A stretch of DNA of 64,000 nt. Source: Cristatella mucedo (lineage: Eukaryota; Bryozoa; Phylactolaemata; Cristatellidae). The translations under genes and the position numbers were made by a program. Each line of letters opens with the position of its first letter. Position 1 is the first letter of the stretch. The notes under the pieces were generated by a model, which made no database searches, had not been told where the DNA came from, and saw only the letters and a program-made list of their open reading frames with translations. Location of the stretch: assembly GCA_009760855.2 (NCBI GenBank), contig WPIO01000027.1, forward strand, positions 1,292,001-1,356,000. The letters run 5' to 3'. This document shows positions 60,907-64,000 of the stretch, in pieces.

Positions 60907-61128
60907 GATCCTCCAGACCTTGAAATAGAAGGGCAAGCTAGTGGTATTGAAGAGCCAAACTCATTATGACTTTTACTTGCAAGTCCTCTAAAGGGAAGCC
61001 TCCTCCAAGGCTTATGTGGATATTAAATGGAACCGAAGTGACGAGAAATGTTTCACACTCGGAAGCCAATTTTGAAGATTTCCATGTGGCAGCAAACACA
61101 TTTACAACCGTTACGCTACCGGTAGTAC
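60907..61128 (+). pseudogene. Orphan Ig-domain exon with a one-base frameshift
   Basis: After an acceptor tattttgttgcag the frame reads DPPDLEIEGQASGIEEPNSL, then hits a stop. One base later in another frame it continues MTFTCKSSKGKPPPRLMWIL, NGTEVTRNVS, then TFTTVTLP before gtagta. Cys and Trp of the Ig fold (TCKSSKG..P.P.L.W) are in place, as in C2-type domains of cell-adhesion proteins. The second Ig Cys would be in the next exon, which was not found. It could be the only exon of a larger gene running off the right edge with an assembly error, or a dead exon. Confidence 0.6.
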
Positions 61129-61329
61129 GAAGTTTGAAAAGTGCATACTTACTACAGCCCTCGGGCTCTGCGCCTATTCATTGTGACTCTGCACCGTTAC
61201 AGACGGCAAAACATGTACACACTGCGTAATTCTCGCGGACATCGATTTAATAAGGATTCTTAAAAACCCAGAATTAACTTTCCGGTTGTAAAGGCGGCCG
61301 CCTGTTTTGCCCTGCTGGTTCAGGATTTT

Positions 61330-62060
61330 TGCCTTTCTGCATTAAATCCACAAAACAAGTTTTTCCAAATTTATCTTTGCTTCAGCTCGTATTTGTTGGC
61401 TTGAATTCGAGTTGTAAGTGTCCCATATTTCAAACTGAAGACTGTCGGCACTCGATCCTTCTGCTCAGTAGGACCAAAGCTCTGGAACTCACCTCCGCTC
61501 TCTCTTCTCTCCGCCCTCACGTGCAATGATGCCGCTCTTACCACTGTTAATTATGGCAGTAAGTTTACGCCTTTTGACAGCAGCAAGTTAGTGTAGGTTA
61601 GCAGGAGGTAGGGCGAGGAGTATAGATGGACAGGTCTAAGGAACGGGTGAGGACGGCCTCTGGCTGTCTGCTGTTGTGACCTCAGTTTCGATCATTTATG
61701 CGATTGCGGTGCAGCAGAACCTCTTCGCGCCGACGCATTCCTAATTGCTCCAGTTTCAAATTGTCACGAACAAGGGAGCGCCACTTGTCTACAAAGCTAG
61801 GCGACCGTGCTAAGTCACGCGCCTTGTTAAGGCAACCTATTGAAAAGCTGTACCAAAGTTTCTGACACACTCAAGGCCCGGAACGGCTTCGCGTCCTCCT
61901 ACTTATCCGAGCTGTTAATTGAATTTGTACCTGCTCGCATGTTGAGAACAACTGACTCGCCTACCCTGGCTGTCCCAACTTTTACACTGAATACTTTAGG
62001 CAACTGTGCATTTTGCTCATTAGGACACAATACGAGGGAGGAATTTCCTTCAGCATTCTC
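61330..62060 (+). mobile_element. Fragments of a second LINE family (LINE-B)
   Basis: SSYLSELLIEFVPARMLRTT, SPTLAVPTFTLNTLGNCAFC (61895-62020) and, separately, KALELTSALSSLRPH (61480-61525) are the C-terminal end of a non-LTR ORF2, but not LINE-A (different spacing, no LINE-A tail). A minus-strand frame at 61870-61690 (KWRSLVRDNLKLEQLG) may be another element in opposite orientation. Confidence 0.5.
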
Positions 62061-64000
62061 TTTCGTGTCGGTGGTCTAGCCTGCAGCGATGCCACTACTG
62101 GCACGGTTTCTGCCCTGCTCGGCTCTTTTCTCTTTCGCCACTCATTTCGGCGGCCTCTAGCATGACTTGCCTTCACTTCCTGCTACTTCTGCTGTGGGGA
62201 AACGTCTCCGAACGCGTGACGATAGCCCTTGAGGCTCTGCTCTCGCAAAGACACCTTCTCCACAGAGAGCCGATCGTGGTATTTCTGACCTTTTGCAGCC
62301 ACTGCAGAGAACGCACTGTTAGTTAATTATGAAGAAGAGCAGCGGCCGGAGTGTCTTCGTCCTAATATTTAGTTTGGCGGCAAGTCGGTGACGGTTTGTG
62401 CAACTTTGCAGCTAAATGAGTTTGGCGAGCTGCGGCATGGAACAAATCGCGAAGCAGACCAGTGCTTCAACTGCTTCTGAAAACTGTTTTAATTAATCAA
62501 ATTTAAAATCTCACTTTCATTTACACGCTTTTTAGATATCAGCTTTCGAAATAAGACGCCCTTGAGGGGGTGGGGGTAGGTGCCACTGAGCAGACCCTGT
62601 CAATGTCGGCCTTCATAGCCCGCTACGCGGCGGCGTAATATTTGCACTCCCATGTCCTGGTTACGTAGCTGTTGCTCGCTCTCTCGCATCAGTAAGCGCA
62701 TACCTACATTTTTAACATTACCCTGTAACGGATCAGCTTTAACTGTAACGGATCGGATTCCACTCACGCGCATGTTGCAGCGAAAAATTTGATACTATCC
62801 TGCGAGACAAGCGGGTCAAGACATTGTAAACACCTTCGAAATTTTGCTTAAATAAGTTTTGAAATAACTATGGCATAAAGTAACGCAGGTCAAGAACTAA
62901 TAATGAAGATATGATGTGATAGAATGAGACAGACGTCATTTCCCTGGTCCACTGCAGTTATCTAAATTGGGCGGTGAGCAGGTCAGCAGACTAAGGTTTG
63001 TTGCAGAAAAATAGATACTTGATTTTTAACAGACGAGGTGTCAAGCTACTGCAAAGCCTCACAAACGTTACATAACGAATCATAGCCAAGAAATCAAGAA
63101 GGAAACTTTTTAAATACTAACGAGTCCAGCTGGGCTCTTGACAGATAAACAATATTTAACCGTCCAGTTGTGCCAGGCGATCCTGCTATAACTCAAAGCA
63201 CTGGTTGGCTACGTCATCCGTTGTTTCGCCGACGCTCGCAAAGTTAATGACTTACCAACATTCTATATTTTATTGTAAAAATAATTGCACGTTTCAAGTC
63301 CAAATGAATAAAGTTCGTGTTCAAGTTCTCACACAGCGACTCTCCCTAGTGTTGGTATGTTAAGCAATAAATGACAAGGCATATTTTGACTTTTTTTAGG
63401 AGCCTTCAGTCGGTGCCCCGACTATTTCAGCCGTTGCCACTCGAAATAATTTATTCTTGTCAGAGCACCAATGCGATGCCTTGCAATGAAAACGGCTCAA
63501 TGCCAGGTATGCACCCACCGAAGATACGTAATTACGGTTGCGAAGCATACTTGTTGCAGTCGTATAGACAACACGATAAGAGAAGATAGCATAATGATAA
63601 TAAAAATACATTTTTTCAATAGTGTATTACATAGTAATACATTTGTATGCACTTTAAAGATGATGCAAAGTAAAAGAAGCACGGTTATGGCATGGCATTG
63701 ACGAGAAGATGTTCATGTGAAGCACAACGGTGAGCAGCTTTTATTAAGTCTCAGCCGGTCTTTAATTAAAGAGAGGTTAACAGCTTTCAATTACCACGGT
63801 CTAGCGTTTAAAATGTTGCCTGCCGATTGCACCACGGGCTTCTTCCTTTACTGCCCAACTCCTCACATCATTTCAATAAGCTACTTTAACCCAACAGCAT
63901 ACGGCTCGGAGAGCTGGTTTGACGTAAAGCCCATAGTAATCCAATACCCTACAGGGAATGTCTTAAGGAAAGAACAGACAAAAATGAGTGCTTCGAAGCA
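62060..64000. other. Right end, nothing firmly assigned
   Basis: Short open frames only. gaataaagttcgtgttcaag near 63307 could be a poly(A) or LTR R-region. aatacatttgtatgcacttt near 63637 resembles a decayed LINE-A2 tail. Confidence 0.4.

Overview
The window is nuclear DNA of an animal. It has spliced genes with GT/AG introns, long noncoding stretches, microsatellites, and many decayed copies of LINEs, tRNA-derived SINEs, hAT and Tc1/mariner transposons, a Ty3/gypsy fragment and LTR-like repeats. A bilaterian invertebrate is the best reading; the sequence alone does not fix the phylum. I see no bacterial genes, no CRISPR array and no rRNA.

Three host genes are supported. (1) PHF12 (Pf1), plus strand, 1132-13301, runs in from the left edge. 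Twelve coding exons with consistent phases encode the second half of PHD finger 1, an acidic linker, PHD finger 2, the Sin3/MRG-binding middle part, Ala/Ser-rich low-complexity exons and the C-terminal FHA-like region, ending at a stop. (2) An atypical dual-specificity phosphatase of the DUSP3/13/26 type, minus strand, about 39.5 kb down to 30.7 kb, has three clear exons. A 31-nt micro-exon at 34534-34564 fills the phase gap between them. (3) LRRC47, minus strand, 49568-45675, has six coding exons (LRR domain, B3/B4-like domain, C-terminal tail). One exon is hidden in a frame that no long open reading frame reveals. A lone, frameshifted Ig-domain exon lies at 60907-61128 (plus).

Everything else is repeats. 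One CR1/L2-like LINE family (here LINE-A, with a subfamily A2) has more than twenty 5'-truncated copies and a distinctive 3' end: a short hairpin followed by (ATT)n. A tRNA-derived SINE (SINE-B) carries the same hairpin, and the A2 stem shows compensatory changes, so SINE-B was probably mobilised by LINE-A. A second tRNA-derived family (SINE-C) has a different tail. Several hAT transposase relics (one BED-finger type, several ZMYM1/DUF4371-like), one Tc1/mariner relic, a gypsy integrase fragment, LTR-like repeats at about 24 kb and 53 kb, and two unclassified dispersed families make up most of the remainder. Nested insertions give a relative order of events at several places.

Layout: 0-14 kb PHF12; 14-30 kb repeat field (hAT-1, LINE-A, LTR-like, GC-rich block); 30-39.5 kb DUSP gene with LINEs, Tc1 and gypsy relics in its introns; 39.5-45 kb repeats and a GATTGC-rich block; 45-50 kb LRRC47; 50-64 kb hAT relics, LTR-like repeat, LINEs and the orphan Ig exon. 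The host genes are not functionally linked: one is a chromatin repressor subunit, one a phosphatase and one an LRR/B3-B4 protein. I found no convincing new biological system. The shared LINE/SINE hairpin and the triplicated splice donor in PHF12 deserve most attention.
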